From Arthrobacter sp. 131MFCol6.1 (GTDB taxonomy: Bacteria > Actinomycetota > Actinomycetes > Actinomycetales > Micrococcaceae), in assembly GCF_000374925.1 (NCBI RefSeq), contig NZ_KB895547.1:161726-225725 (forward strand): a DNA stretch of 64,000 nt. The letters run 5' to 3'. A program made the translations under genes and the position numbers. The notes under the pieces are model-generated. The model had not been told where the DNA came from. It ran no database searches and worked only from the letters and a program-made list of their open reading frames with translations. Positions 1-9,503 of the stretch are shown piece after piece (the stretch's first letter is position 1; every line of letters starts with the position of its first letter).

Positions 1-1693
1 CGGTGACGTCTGCGATGACCTGCGCCGATCCGGACGAGGTGTTCGCCACCGTCACTTTCCCGTCGGTCCCGACGGGAACCACAACAACGTTGGACACCGT
101 CTGTCCCGCCGAGTAGTTCAAATTGGAGGTGCTCGGCATCGGGGACCCCGTGGCGTAGGCGGTCAGGTAGCCGAGCGACTTTGTCCCGGATGCCGTGATT
201 TTCAGGACCACTGCCGACGCGTTGGCCGGGATACCCGTTGTGCCGCCGGCTGCAAAGGACACCGTCCGTCCGCCGGCAACGGCCCCGGAGGAGGAGCCCG
301 TGTCGAGCAGCCGGGTGGGCCTGACAGCGCTGAAGACCCCCGGGGCACTCGGCGTGCCGGCATGGAAGTACGCGGACACGTCGGCGATCAAATGCACGGA
401 CCCGGATGAGGTGTTCGTGAGCGTCAGCCGTCCGTCCGTCCCAAGTGGCACCGTGGCGAGGTGGGAAACGGTCCGCCCGGCAACATAGTTCAGGTTCGAG
501 ATGCCCGGTTTGGCCGTTCCGGCGGCATAGGCGGTGATGGCGCCGGACGACGTCGCCGAGGTCACCGTCAGATTCACGACCACCGCGGACACGCTTTTTG
601 GAACGCCCCGCACACCGGCGACGCGGAAAGTCACCGACTTGCCCGCTGCCACCCGGCCCGGCCAAATCCTGGTGTCCAGGAATCGTGTTGGGTCCATGGC
701 GATGGCCCGTCCCGCACAATTGGGCACGCTGAGGGCCGGGGTGGCGACGGGCGACGCCTGGGTGTTCGCGACCGCTTGCCGATATGCGGCAAGAAATGTC
801 CGCCCGAGGTATTCGATCCCCGCCCGCGAGAAGTGGGTGGTGTCCCCCACGTTCAGGGCGCAGGCCATCGAGGGCGCGAAACCTGTATATGCCACGCGGT
901 CCGGGGTTTGGTAATGGCTCTTGTCCACATTGGCCCGGCCCGGTATGCCGGCAATGCTTTCGGGCGTCATGCGCCCGACGACAAAGGGCAGCGTCGGCGC
1001 GGACAGCCGGCTGCGGAAGAAGGCAATGAGTTGGTCCAGCTTCGCGCTGTAGGAGGCGGTGCTTGTGGCGGAGTTACTCTCGCCCTGATGCCACAGGATC
1101 CCTTTGAGGTCGACCGCGTAGCCCGCCGCCTTCGCTGCCGCGATGCCGCTCATCGTCTGCTTGACCGCCAGCGCCGGCAGGTCGTAGTCCGGGGCGGATG
1201 CGGCGCCAACGGACCACGTCAGGGTTCCCGCCGTGCTTGTGAACGAGGTGTCGCCGTGGGCCGCGGGGATGATGAGGACTCCGACGTCGGCGGGCTGGGT
1301 TTTCAAATACTCCCGGACCATCGTTGTCGCGGGCGAAATACCGCTGGGGGTGTCGTGCATGTCCAGCGGTACCGTGGCAGGCCGGAACGTGCGGTTGTTC
1401 GCTCCGTACTGGAAGATGCGCGGGTCCACGGCGTCTGCCGTGCCGCCGATGGGAAGGCCCCGCCCGGACATGTTGGATTGCCCAACCGCGAGAAATACGT
1501 GGAGAGTGGAGATGACCGTTGCGGCCTGCGCAGGCACCATAGCCGCTGCCACCAGCCCGGAAACCACCAAACCGATCAGGAACCGGTGCCACTGGAGAAG
1601 CCGCGGGATGGAGGCCGACCTGAGTGAAGGCAATGTCCCCGCGGCCGGCGCTGCCGAATTTGGGGGACGACAAAGCTTGCCCCAGCGAACCAT
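1..1693 (-). CDS. Secreted SASA-type (sialate O-acetylesterase-like) esterase with C-terminal beta repeats, 3' end outside window
   Basis: This frame stays open from the left edge to about 1693, so the C-terminus is missing. A signal peptide (RFLIGLVVSGLVAAAMV, then PAQA) is followed by the SGNH/SASA blocks: VFLAVGQSNMSGRG (nucleophile Ser), GILWHQGESNS and DTTHFSRAG (Asp-His). Together they form a complete catalytic set for a carbohydrate O-acetylesterase. After the catalytic part come at least two beta-rich repeats of about 125 residues, each opening with PTR(F/L)LDT and closing with (L/V)IADV. Such repeats are common on secreted actinobacterial hydrolases and may bind the cell surface or glycans. 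Two starts are possible: ATG at 1693, with a weak AAGAG, gives a long n-region; TTG at 1633, behind GGGG, gives a more normal signal peptide. The substrate is not known. Confidence 0.8.
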   Translation of the reverse strand, partial: MVRWGKLCRPPNSAAPAAGTLPSLRSASIPRLLQWHRFLIGLVVSGLVAAAMVPAQAATVISTLHVFLAVGQSNMSGRGLPIGGTADAVDPRIFQYGANNRTFRPATVPLDMHDTPSGISPATTMVREYLKTQPADVGVLIIPAAHGDTSFTSTAGTLTWSVGAASAPDYDLPALAVKQTMSGIAAAKAAGYAVDLKGILWHQGESNSATSTASYSAKLDQLIAFFRSRLSAPTLPFVVGRMTPESIAGIPGRANVDKSHYQTPDRVAYTGFAPSMACALNVGDTTHFSRAGIEYLGRTFLAAYRQAVANTQASPVATPALSVPNCAGRAIAMDPTRFLDTRIWPGRVAAGKSVTFRVAGVRGVPKSVSAVVVNLTVTSATSSGAITAYAAGTAKPGISNLNYVAGRTVSHLATVPLGTDGRLTLTNTSSGSVHLIADVSAYFHAGTPSAPGVFSAVRPTRLLDTGSSSGAVAGGRTVSFAAGGTTGIPANASAVVLKITASGTKSLGYLTAYATGSPMPSTSNLNYSAGQTVSNVVVVPVGTDGKVTVANTSSGSAQVIADVT

Positions 1694-1792
1694 TGTCTTA
1701 CTCTTGTCGAGCTACCTTGGGTTTTTCTTGCACCGGCATCCGACGCCGGCGGCAGGCGCTGGCGTACGGGCGGCAGCGCCTGGGTCCGGCAG

Positions 1793-1824
1793 TCTGGCCG
1801 TCTGGCAGTCTGGCAGTCTGGCAC
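1793..1824. repeat. Short tandem repeat, 4 x 8 bp
   Basis: Four back-to-back copies of TCTGGCAG, the first and last each with one change near the end, lie in the 229-bp gap between the divergent esterase and alcohol dehydrogenase genes. The function is unknown. The block sits about 100 bp upstream of both start regions, so it could be slippage-prone promoter DNA. Confidence 0.6.
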
Positions 1825-1922
1825 CGTACTGTCGGCAAACCGCCGTCGGCCGCCAAATGGACGCTGGCAGCGGCAGGCGGCTATCGTTCACTCAAACCCG
1901 ACCAGGCCGCGAAAGAGGATCG

Positions 1923-3092
1923 ATGAAGATCACCGGTGCAGTACTTGAGGAAATCGGCCGCCCGCGCCCCTTCGCGGAATCAAAGCCGATCAGCATCTCC
2001 GAGCTGGAACTGGCGGCTCCCGGGCCCACCGAGATCCTCGTCCGGATGGAGGCCGCCGGGATCTGCCACTCGGACCTGAGCGTTGTCGACGGCAACCGGG
2101 TCCGGCCGGTACCCATGCTGCTGGGCCACGAGGCCGCGGGCCGCATCGTGACGGTCGGTTCCGGCGTCACGGACCTGCAGCCCGGCCAGCGCGTGGTCAT
2201 GTCCTTCCTGCCCCGCTGCGAGAACTGCGCGAACTGCGCCGAGGACGGCCGGCTGCCCTGCACGGCAGGCTCCAAGAGCAACAACGACGGGACCCTGCTG
2301 CACGGCTCCAGGCTCCTGAGCCGCGACGGCAAGCCCGTCCACCACCACCTGGGCGTCTCCGGCTTCGCCACCCACGCCGTCGTGGACCGCGCTTCCGCCG
2401 TGCCGGTGGACGACGACATCCCCGCGGACATTGCGGCAGTGCTGGGCTGCGCCGTGCTGACCGGCGGCGGCGCGGTGCTCAACGCGGCCCGGCCCCGCCC
2501 GCAGGACAGCATCATGATCGTCGGGCTCGGAGGGGTGGGCATGGCGGCGCTCATCACCGCCATCTCGCAAGGAATCTCGAGGATTGTCGCTGTGGACACG
2601 CTGGAGCAGAAACTCGATCACGCCCGCCGCCTCGGCGCCCACGAAACGTACACCCCGCAGCAGGTCCTCGACGCCGGGGTCAAAGCCAGGTTCGTGATCG
2701 AGTGCGCGGGAAATCCGCGCGCGTTCGAAACCGCGTTCGCCGCCACCTCCCCCGGCGGCACCACCGTCACGGCCGGGCTGCCCTCCCCCGATGCCCGCGC
2801 CCAGCTGGCGCCGCTGACCGTCACCGCCGAAGCCCGGACGATCGTGGGCAGCTACCTTGGTTCCGCCGTCCCATCGCGGGACATCCCGAAATACGCCCAG
2901 CTGTGGCGGGACGGGAAACTGCCCGTCGAGGAGCTGATCTCGGACCGCATCGCCCTGGCCGACATCAACCAGGCGATGGACCAGCTGGCAGACGGCCACG
3001 CCATCCGGCAGGTCATCATGTTCGACGCCGGCGAGGACACCGGGGAGGCGGCCGGCGGGCACACCGGCGAGGCAGCCGCCACGACCTCCTGA
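1923..3092 (+). CDS. Zinc-dependent alcohol dehydrogenase (MDR superfamily, class III-like)
   Basis: The product has 389 residues. It should oxidise primary or aryl alcohols with NAD as an MDR-family zinc enzyme. Catalytic zinc ligands are visible as GICHSD (Cys, His) and LLGHEAAG. The structural zinc lobe is CENCANC followed by a fourth Cys in GRLPC. The Rossmann motif is GLGGVGM. The frame is open further upstream, but the ATG at 1923 is preceded by AAAGAGG at a good distance and starts exactly at the family's N-terminus. The tail after the last conserved part is Gly/Ala/Thr-rich and looks disordered. No partner gene indicates the substrate. The gene is followed by an inverted repeat that may end transcription. 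Confidence 0.9.
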   Translation: MKITGAVLEEIGRPRPFAESKPISISELELAAPGPTEILVRMEAAGICHSDLSVVDGNRVRPVPMLLGHEAAGRIVTVGSGVTDLQPGQRVVMSFLPRCENCANCAEDGRLPCTAGSKSNNDGTLLHGSRLLSRDGKPVHHHLGVSGFATHAVVDRASAVPVDDDIPADIAAVLGCAVLTGGGAVLNAARPRPQDSIMIVGLGGVGMAALITAISQGISRIVAVDTLEQKLDHARRLGAHETYTPQQVLDAGVKARFVIECAGNPRAFETAFAATSPGGTTVTAGLPSPDARAQLAPLTVTAEARTIVGSYLGSAVPSRDIPKYAQLWRDGKLPVEELISDRIALADINQAMDQLADGHAIRQVIMFDAGEDTGEAAGGHTGEAAATTS

Positions 3093-3105
3093 CAGCCTGT
3101 TGACA

Positions 3106-3158
3106 GGCCCGCCGAACCCCACCCGCCGAACCAGCTGCGCAGCGGCTTTCGGCGGGCC
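3106..3158. terminator. Inverted repeat after the alcohol dehydrogenase
   Basis: Arms GGCCCGCCGAA (3106-3116) and TTCGGCGGGCC (3148-3158) are perfectly complementary. A second CCGCCGAA at 3123-3130 offers a shorter competing hairpin. There is no T-run, so this is at best a factor-assisted terminator or a processing hairpin. Confidence 0.4.
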
Positions 3159-3267
3159 GGGCAGGGCGCCGAAATCCGGGAAAATCGGGCGAAACGCCGT
3201 CCGGGATACTTGCCCCGGGCCTGCCGCGAATGTGACAATCGCGCTTCACAATGTCAGCATTAAGTAA

Positions 3268-4737
3268 ATGAGCACAACTCATTTAGACACTCGACCCGCT
3301 ACAACGCCGGCCGATACCTCGTTTTTTGGCCACCCAAAGATGCTGGCCAGCCTCTTCTCCGTAGAAATGTGGGAGCGCTTCTCCTTCTACGGCATGCAGG
3401 GAATCCTGCTCTACTACATGTACTTCTCCGCCGAAAAGGGCGGCCTCGGAATTGACCAGGGCCTGGCGGCCGGTCTCGTCGGGGCCTACGGCGGCGGCGT
3501 GTACCTCTCCACCATCCTGGGTGCGTGGCTCGCGGACCGGCTGTTCGGTTCCGAGCGCGTGCTGTTCGGCTCGGCCATCATGATCATGGGTGGCCACATC
3601 GCCCTGGCCCTCGTGCCGGGCACGTCCGGGCTCATCGCCGGCCTGGTGCTGGTCGGCGTCGGTTCCGGCGGGCTGAAGGCCAACGCGACCGCACTCGTCG
3701 GCACCCTGTACGGGGAGAAGGACGAACGCCGCGACGCCGGGTTCTCCATCTTCTACATGGGCATCAACGCCGGCGCACTGATCGGCCCCCTCGTCACCGG
3801 CTGGCTGCAGGAAAGCCAGGGCTTCCACTGGGGCTTCGGCGCCGCCGCCGTAGGCATGGCCGTCGGCCTGGTTGTGTACGCCCGGGGTCGCAGCAAGCTC
3901 CCCACCCAGAGCCACCGGGTGGCGCACCCCCTCCCGGATGGGCAGCGTAAGAAGTACGGCCTGATCTTCGCCGGGATCGCCGCGGTCATCGCGGTGCTGC
4001 TCCTGACCGGCACCGTCAACGCCGAGAACCTGGCCACCTCCATGGCCTACGCCGCAATCGGCGCTTCCGTTCTCTACTTCACCCTGATCTTCAGCAGCAA
4101 GAAGGTCACCGCCACCGAACGCGGACGCGTCGCAGCGTTCATCCCGCTGTACATCGCCTCAGCCGCGTTCTGGGCCCTGTTCCAGCAGCAGTTCACCTTC
4201 ATCGCCGTGTACTCGGAGGAGAAGCTGGACCGGAACCTGTTCGGTTGGGAAATGCCGGCCGCCTGGGTCCAGTCCATCAACCCGGTGTTCATCATCATCT
4301 TCGCCGGCATCATGGCGGCCCTCTGGACCCGGCTCGGCCGCAAGCAGCCGGGTTCGGCGCTGAAATTCTCCATCGGCCTGTTCGTGATGGGCCTGGCCTT
4401 CCTGGCGTTCATTCCGCTCTCCGGCGACGGGAAGACCCCCCTGCTGGCACTGGCCGGAATCCTGCTGCTGTTCACTTTGGCGGAACTGTTCCTGTCCCCC
4501 ATCGGGCTCTCCGTCACCACCAAGCTGGCGCCGAAGGCCTTCCACACCCAGATGGTGGCGCTGTTCTTCCTGTCCGTGTCCCTGGGCACCACACTGGCCG
4601 GCATCCTGTCAGGCCTGTACAACCCGGAGGACGAACTGCCGTACTTCATCGGCGTGGGCGGCACCGCCATCCTGCTGGCTGTGGGCCTGGCAGTGGCCTC
4701 ACCGGCGATCAAGAAGCTCATGGGCGGCGTACGCTGA
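3268..4737 (+). CDS. POT/PTR family proton-coupled oligopeptide transporter
   Basis: A 489-residue membrane protein of the major facilitator superfamily, POT branch, which imports di- and tripeptides with protons. The N-terminus HPKMLASLFSVEMWERFSFY carries the ExxERFxxY signature of the family, and there are about 12-14 hydrophobic helices. A second hallmark stretch near residues 155-170 (FSIFYMGINAGALIGPL) is also present. The length is typical. The next gene starts 4 bp after its stop, so the two are probably cotranscribed. Known bacterial homologues are DtpT-like; the exact peptide range cannot be read from the sequence. Confidence 0.93.
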   Translation: MSTTHLDTRPATTPADTSFFGHPKMLASLFSVEMWERFSFYGMQGILLYYMYFSAEKGGLGIDQGLAAGLVGAYGGGVYLSTILGAWLADRLFGSERVLFGSAIMIMGGHIALALVPGTSGLIAGLVLVGVGSGGLKANATALVGTLYGEKDERRDAGFSIFYMGINAGALIGPLVTGWLQESQGFHWGFGAAAVGMAVGLVVYARGRSKLPTQSHRVAHPLPDGQRKKYGLIFAGIAAVIAVLLLTGTVNAENLATSMAYAAIGASVLYFTLIFSSKKVTATERGRVAAFIPLYIASAAFWALFQQQFTFIAVYSEEKLDRNLFGWEMPAAWVQSINPVFIIIFAGIMAALWTRLGRKQPGSALKFSIGLFVMGLAFLAFIPLSGDGKTPLLALAGILLLFTLAELFLSPIGLSVTTKLAPKAFHTQMVALFFLSVSLGTTLAGILSGLYNPEDELPYFIGVGGTAILLAVGLAVASPAIKKLMGGVR

Positions 4738-4741
4738 CCCG

Positions 4742-5596
4742 ATGAGCCCCGCACAACGCGTTCCGGTTGCTTCGCGCGTCTACACCCCCGCCCCCGGCGA
4801 GGCGTCCGACGTCGAACTCATGCCGGCAGGCGATGTCACCGACGGCGTGGTGCGGGTTGGCGGAACCATCCGCCGCCCGCACCAGCCGCAATCCCTCGCC
4901 GTCGCCGAGTACCTCGACTGGCTGGACGACGCCGGTTTTGAGGGATCCCCCCGCTTCCTCGGCCGCGACCCGCAGGGCCGGGATGTCCTGACCTTCGTGC
5001 CGGGAAACTGCGCCGGGTCGCCGCCGGAAGCCTGGGTGCAGTCCGAGGACCTGCTGGCCTCCGTGGCCCGCCTGGTCCGGCGCCTGCACACCGCGTCCGC
5101 CGGCTTCGTGCCGCAGGGCCACGCGTTCCCGCCCCGGCCGGTCCGGCCGAACCCCACCGATGCCGCCGGACTCATCTGCCATCTGGACGTGACACCCCAG
5201 AACGTGGTGGTCCGGGCCGGCATGGCCGCCGGACTGGTGGATTTCGACCTTGCCGGGCCCGCCACGGCGCTGCACGATTCGCTCAACACTGCCATGCACT
5301 GGGTGCCGCTCCGCGACCCGTCAGATGCGTGGCCGGGCTGGGAAGACCAGGACCCGTTCCACCGGCTGCGCGTCTTCGCCGACGCCTACGGCTGGAGCGA
5401 GGATGAACGACGCCGGCTGCCCGGCGCCGGGATCGACGCCGCGGCCCTCAGCTACGAACGGATGCGGCACAACGCCGCAGCCCTGGGCGGCGGCTGGGCG
5501 CGGATGTGGCAGGACGGCGTGGGCGGCCAAATCAACCGCCGGCGCGCCTGGCTTGAGGCCAACGCGAAACCGCTGGTGGCTGCGCTGACGCGCTGA
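4742..5596 (+). CDS. Aminoglycoside phosphotransferase/choline-kinase-fold protein
   Basis: The 284-residue product shows the small-molecule kinase core: a Brenner-type catalytic loop LICHLDVTPQNVVV (HxDxxxxN) near residue 140-155 and the metal-binding GLVDFDLAG about 15 residues later. It also has the family habit of a variable, Trp-rich C-terminal helical lobe. Such proteins phosphorylate hydroxyls of antibiotics, choline, homoserine or sugars; the substrate here is unknown. It lies 4 bp downstream of a peptide transporter, which suggests cotranscription and perhaps a metabolic rather than a resistance role. No resistance-type promoter or mobile context is seen. Confidence 0.8.
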   Translation: MSPAQRVPVASRVYTPAPGEASDVELMPAGDVTDGVVRVGGTIRRPHQPQSLAVAEYLDWLDDAGFEGSPRFLGRDPQGRDVLTFVPGNCAGSPPEAWVQSEDLLASVARLVRRLHTASAGFVPQGHAFPPRPVRPNPTDAAGLICHLDVTPQNVVVRAGMAAGLVDFDLAGPATALHDSLNTAMHWVPLRDPSDAWPGWEDQDPFHRLRVFADAYGWSEDERRRLPGAGIDAAALSYERMRHNAAALGGGWARMWQDGVGGQINRRRAWLEANAKPLVAALTR

Positions 5597-5627
5597 GCCT
5601 GCACGGCTCCGGCGCCGCAGGGCAGGA

Positions 5628-6353
5628 CTAGGCGCCGTACCCGCTGTTGCGCGCGGTGCCGATGACCAGTCCGAAAATCACCAGGACCAGGATGGTCACG
5701 GCGATGCCCACGTAACCCATCACCAGGCCGGCGATCGCCATGCCCCGGCCGGCCGGTTCGCGCCGCAGGGCCATGTGCCCCAGGATCACGGCGGCCAGCT
5801 GCGGGAGCAGGAAGAATCCGAAGCCCACCAGCGCGGCGATGCCGCAGCACATGCTGGCGATGCTCAGACTCTTGGGCGCCGGCGGCGCGCCGTAGTACGC
5901 GGGCTGGCCGTAGGCGTTGGGGCTGCCCGGCTGGGCGTACGGCGACGGCTGGCCATATGGCGCGGCCGGCTGGCCGTAAATCGGAGGGTACGGACTTGAG
6001 TACTGGCCGCGGTCAGGGCCCGCCTGGCCGGCGTAGGGCTGCTGGCCGACGTGAGGCTGCTGACCCGTGTCCGGCTGCTGGCCGGTGTAGGGCTGCTGGC
6101 CGGTGTAGGGCTGCTGGCCGGTGTAGGGCTGCTGGCCGACGTGGGGCTGCTGGCCCGTGTCCGGTTGCTGGCCTGTATAGGGCTGTTGCGGGGATTCGGG
6201 TTGCGCGAACTGCTGCGTGGCCGACGGTCCCTGGTCCTGGCCGGCGGGGGGCGCCTGCCCCGGCGGAACGTCGGGTTGGTGGTCCGGGAGGCGCAGGGTC
6301 GGCTGGTAGCCCTCCGGGGTCTCGTCTTTGCCTTGTTTTGGCTGTTCAGTCAT
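5628..6353 (-). CDS. DUF4190-type two-helix membrane protein with Gln/Pro repeat N-terminus
   Basis: The 241-residue product starts at the ATG at 6353. The frame extends upstream, but its reading before this ATG is not protein-like. Residues about 60-120 are nine or so imperfect 6-residue units of the type [18 protein letters not shown], encoded by 18-bp DNA repeats at about 6040-6185, followed by a Tyr/Gly/Pro-rich linker. The C-terminal 80 residues hold two hydrophobic helices joined by a short loop containing GHMALRREP and then [15 protein letters not shown], the DUF4190 pattern. The function is unknown. Proteins of this build are thought to sit in the membrane with a flexible cytoplasmic arm. 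It is divergent from pgm. Confidence 0.75.
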   Translation of the reverse strand: MTEQPKQGKDETPEGYQPTLRLPDHQPDVPPGQAPPAGQDQGPSATQQFAQPESPQQPYTGQQPDTGQQPHVGQQPYTGQQPYTGQQPYTGQQPDTGQQPHVGQQPYAGQAGPDRGQYSSPYPPIYGQPAAPYGQPSPYAQPGSPNAYGQPAYYGAPPAPKSLSIASMCCGIAALVGFGFFLLPQLAAVILGHMALRREPAGRGMAIAGLVMGYVGIAVTILVLVIFGLVIGTARNSGYGA

Positions 6354-6501
6354 GGCTTGTCCCCTCAAGAAGTCTGTGGATCCAGCGTACCGCCGCACGG
6401 TTGGCTTGGGACCGGGCCTATCGGCGGGTTTTCTTTCGTCACAGGAACGGGTTTGGCGCGAAACCGTGTTGCACCCCGTCCGCGTCTGGCATGCTGGTGC
6501 C

Positions 6502-8175
6502 ATGGCTAGCCGCGCGGGCACAGTTGCCCAACCCCAAGACCTTGTTGACCTCACTGCGCTTCTGGATGCGTACTACGACGTTTCGCCGGACCTCTCGGAC
6601 CCGGGCCAGCGGGTGGCCTTCGGCACCTCCGGGCACCGGGGATCGAGCCTGAAGGCGTCCTTCAACGAACCCCACATCCTCGCCATCACGCAGGCGATCG
6701 TGGAATACCGGGCGGGCCAGGGCATCACCGGCCCCCTCTACATGGCCAAGGACACGCATGGCCTGAGCGAGCCCGCACAAAACTCTGCCCTTGAGGTGCT
6801 GGCCGCCAACGGCGTGCATGTCCTCATCGACGCCCGCCACGGCTACACACCCACCCCCGCCCTGAGCCACGCCATCCTGACGCACAACCGGAATGCCGCC
6901 CCGGGCGCGCCGCAGGCCGACGGCATCGTGGTGACCCCGAGCCACAACCCTCCGGGCGACGGCGGGTTCAAGTACAACCCCCCGCACGGCGGCCCCGCGG
7001 ACACCGACGCCACCGGGTGGATCGCCAACCGCGCCAACGAACTGCTGGAAAACGGCCTGCGCGGCGTCAAGCGGATCCCGGTGGCCGAGGCCCTCGCCGC
7101 CGGGACCACCGGCAAGTTCGACTTCCTAAGCAGCTACGTGGACGACCTCCCCTCGGTGCTGGATCTCAATGCGATCCGTGAGGCGGGCGTCCGGATCGGC
7201 GCCGACCCGATGGGCGGAGCGTCGGTGGACTACTGGGGCGAGATCGGTGAGCGCCACCACCTGAACCTCACCGTGGTCAACCCCACCGTCGACCCCCAGT
7301 GGGCATTCATGACGCTGGACTGGGACGAGAAGATCCGGATGGACTGCTCCTCGCCGTCGGCGATGGCGTCCCTGATCAACCGCATGTCTGTTGGTGCGGA
7401 TGGGTCCGCAGCCTTCGACGTCGCCACCGGCAACGACGCCGACGCCGACCGCCACGGGATCGTCACCCCTTTTGTTGATGGACAGGGCGGGCTGATGAAC
7501 CCGAACCATTACCTCGCGGTCGCCATCGATTACCTGTACCGGCACCGGACCGGCTGGAACCCGCAGTCCGTGATCGGCAAGACCCTGGTTTCCTCCTCTA
7601 TCATCGACCGCGTGGCCGAGAGCCTCGGCCGCAAACTTGTCGAGGTGCCCGTGGGCTTCAAGTGGTTCGTCCCCGGGCTGCTGTCCGGAGAGGGCGCCTT
7701 CGGCGGCGAGGAATCCGCCGGTGCCTCCTTTAACAAGATGGACGGGAGCGTCTGGACCACCGACAAGGACGGCATCCTGCTGGCCCTGCTGGCCTCGGAG
7801 ATCACGGCGGTAACGGGCAAGTCACCGTCGCAGCTGTACAAGGGTCTCACCGACCAGTTCGGCGACCCCGTCTACGCCCGGATCGACGCGGCCGCCACCC
7901 GGGAACAGAAAGCGGCGCTGGGCAAGCTCTCGCCGTCGGACGTCACCGCGACCGAACTGGCAGGCGAAACGATCACGGCCAAACTGACCGAAGCGCCGGG
8001 CAACGGCGCCGCGATTGGCGGCCTCAAGGTAGTCACCGAAAACGCCTGGTTCGCGGCCCGGCCCTCCGGCACGGAGGACGTCTACAAGATCTACGCCGAG
8101 TCCTTCAAGGGTGCCGAGCACCTCAAGCAGGTCCAGGCCGAGGCGAAGGCGCTGGTGGACGGGGTTATTTCGTAG
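6502..8175 (+). CDS. pgm: Phosphoglucomutase (alpha-D-glucose phosphate-specific)
   Basis: The 557-residue enzyme interconverts glucose 1-phosphate and glucose 6-phosphate, linking glycolysis to glycogen, trehalose and cell-wall sugar nucleotides. The phosphoserine loop [13 protein letters not shown] (Ser about residue 147), the metal loop [10 protein letters not shown], the sugar-binding [10 protein letters not shown] and the C-terminal phosphate-binding RPSGTED are all intact. The N-terminus [11 protein letters not shown] is also conserved. The frame is open upstream from 6328, but the ATG at 6502 gives the normal family length. It runs convergently into the diguanylate cyclase, with the two stop codons one base apart. 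Confidence 0.97.
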   Translation: MASRAGTVAQPQDLVDLTALLDAYYDVSPDLSDPGQRVAFGTSGHRGSSLKASFNEPHILAITQAIVEYRAGQGITGPLYMAKDTHGLSEPAQNSALEVLAANGVHVLIDARHGYTPTPALSHAILTHNRNAAPGAPQADGIVVTPSHNPPGDGGFKYNPPHGGPADTDATGWIANRANELLENGLRGVKRIPVAEALAAGTTGKFDFLSSYVDDLPSVLDLNAIREAGVRIGADPMGGASVDYWGEIGERHHLNLTVVNPTVDPQWAFMTLDWDEKIRMDCSSPSAMASLINRMSVGADGSAAFDVATGNDADADRHGIVTPFVDGQGGLMNPNHYLAVAIDYLYRHRTGWNPQSVIGKTLVSSSIIDRVAESLGRKLVEVPVGFKWFVPGLLSGEGAFGGEESAGASFNKMDGSVWTTDKDGILLALLASEITAVTGKSPSQLYKGLTDQFGDPVYARIDAAATREQKAALGKLSPSDVTATELAGETITAKLTEAPGNGAAIGGLKVVTENAWFAARPSGTEDVYKIYAESFKGAEHLKQVQAEAKALVDGVIS

Positions 8176-8176
8176 T

Positions 8177-9325
8177 TCAGCCGCCGGTGGCCAACTCGGC
8201 GCGGTCCCTGCCAAGCGTCTTTGCCTGGTAGAGGGCCGCGTCGGCCGAGATCACTGCGGCGTCGAGGCCGCCAGGTCCGGAGCCGGTGGACGCGATGCCG
8301 TAGCTCACGGTGGGCAGCCGGGGAATGACTGCGGACCCGGATTGATGGAGCCGGACGCTGATGTCGGCAGAGATTTCCCGCGCCCGGTCCGGCGTGACGC
8401 CAGGGAGCAGGAGGATGAATTCCTCGCCGCCGTAGCGGCCCACGAGGTCGGTGGAGCGGACAGTGCCGGCGCAGGCCCTGGCAAACGCCTGCAGTGCGGA
8501 GTCCCCGGCAGAGTGGCCGAACTCGTCGTTGATGGCCTTGAAGTGGTCGAGGTCCGCGAGGATGAGCGATGCCGTTGTTCCGGTCCGGCGCAAACGGCGC
8601 AGTTCGTTTTCGGCGAGGTCCAGGAAGGCAGATCGGTTGAGCAGGCCCGTCAGGCCGTCCACGGTGGCCCGTGCCCGGAGATCCTGCGTCTGCTGTTCGT
8701 AGCTCAGCTCCGCCATCGTAAAAGACGCAACGACGAGCGTGACCATCGAGAAAACGGTCATGGGCACCGTGCCGAAGACCGACGTAAAGACCTGCCCGTC
8801 TGACCCGTCTGTCAGAAAGGCGACGAGGCGGCCCGCGTAGAAGACGGCCAGGATGCCGGCGCCCACGGCGAGGGGACGGTGCACCCGCGAGTAGTCGCGC
8901 TCGAGCAGGAACAGCTCCCGGGATCCCATGCCGATCAACACGGCCATGAACCCCAGGTACACCGGGCCTCCCGCCCAGACGTTGGTGGCCGGGTGGTCAA
9001 GGATCGAAGCGACGGCGGTGGCACCGGGGGCCGCGGCGAGTTGCCAGGGCCGGAGTGAGGGGGCCCGGAGCGATCGCCCGCCGGCCCAGATGCTGGCGGC
9101 GGCGGCGACCAGCAGGACGTTGCCGGTCGGGTTGGCCCAGACCTGGTGCACTGTCCCGCCCAGCAGGTACGCGGCGTTGCCGACCAGGAACAGCAGCAGG
9201 GCCATGCACCACCAGCCGCTGTAAGGCGATCGGGTGCGCCGGAACGTAATGAAGTAGAAAAGCATGAGCAGTGTGAGGTCGACAAGCGCCAAGGCAACCC
9301 GCAGTGTGGCGGTGTCAAGCATCAT
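8177..9325 (-). CDS. Membrane diguanylate cyclase (GGDEF)
   Basis: The 382-residue protein has about six hydrophobic helices in residues 1-205, then a GGDEF domain that makes cyclic di-GMP from two GTP. The active-site loop is GRYGGEEFILLLPG, a functional GGEEF variant. RSTD lies five residues before it and matches the RxxD inhibitory I-site, so product inhibition is likely. The metal/substrate segment ILADLDHFKAINDEFGHSAGD is complete. No EAL domain is attached. The N-terminal membrane part resembles no sensor I can name. It ends against pgm with no room for a terminator. Confidence 0.93.
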   Translation of the reverse strand: MMLDTATLRVALALVDLTLLMLFYFITFRRTRSPYSGWWCMALLLFLVGNAAYLLGGTVHQVWANPTGNVLLVAAAASIWAGGRSLRAPSLRPWQLAAAPGATAVASILDHPATNVWAGGPVYLGFMAVLIGMGSRELFLLERDYSRVHRPLAVGAGILAVFYAGRLVAFLTDGSDGQVFTSVFGTVPMTVFSMVTLVVASFTMAELSYEQQTQDLRARATVDGLTGLLNRSAFLDLAENELRRLRRTGTTASLILADLDHFKAINDEFGHSAGDSALQAFARACAGTVRSTDLVGRYGGEEFILLLPGVTPDRAREISADISVRLHQSGSAVIPRLPTVSYGIASTGSGPGGLDAAVISADAALYQAKTLGRDRAELATGG

Positions 9326-9503
9326 TTAGTGGTCCCCCCGGTCCGCCGTGATCTGCCCGCAATACTCACTTCGTCTTCGAACAACCGTCGAATTACCGTC
9401 GAGTGACTACCGAAGTTGACCCAAGTATGGCACCGGTCCGCAAGAATTCACCGCGGCGGTCCCGGATATGACGTCCAAGCCCTTCCAGGAGGCCGTACTG
9501 GCG

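Noticed and set aside
461..1627. 388-codon + strand frame over the esterase
   Set aside because: It reads as Arg/Gly-rich noise. The minus strand carries the SASA motifs and a signal peptide in an unbroken frame to the window edge.
1233..3092. 619-codon alcohol dehydrogenase
   Set aside because: Residues before ATG 1923 are antisense to the esterase and unlike any dehydrogenase.
4742..5596. Antibiotic resistance determinant
   Set aside because: The kinase core is present, but there is no resemblance to a specific resistance enzyme and no mobile context; it sits behind a peptide transporter.
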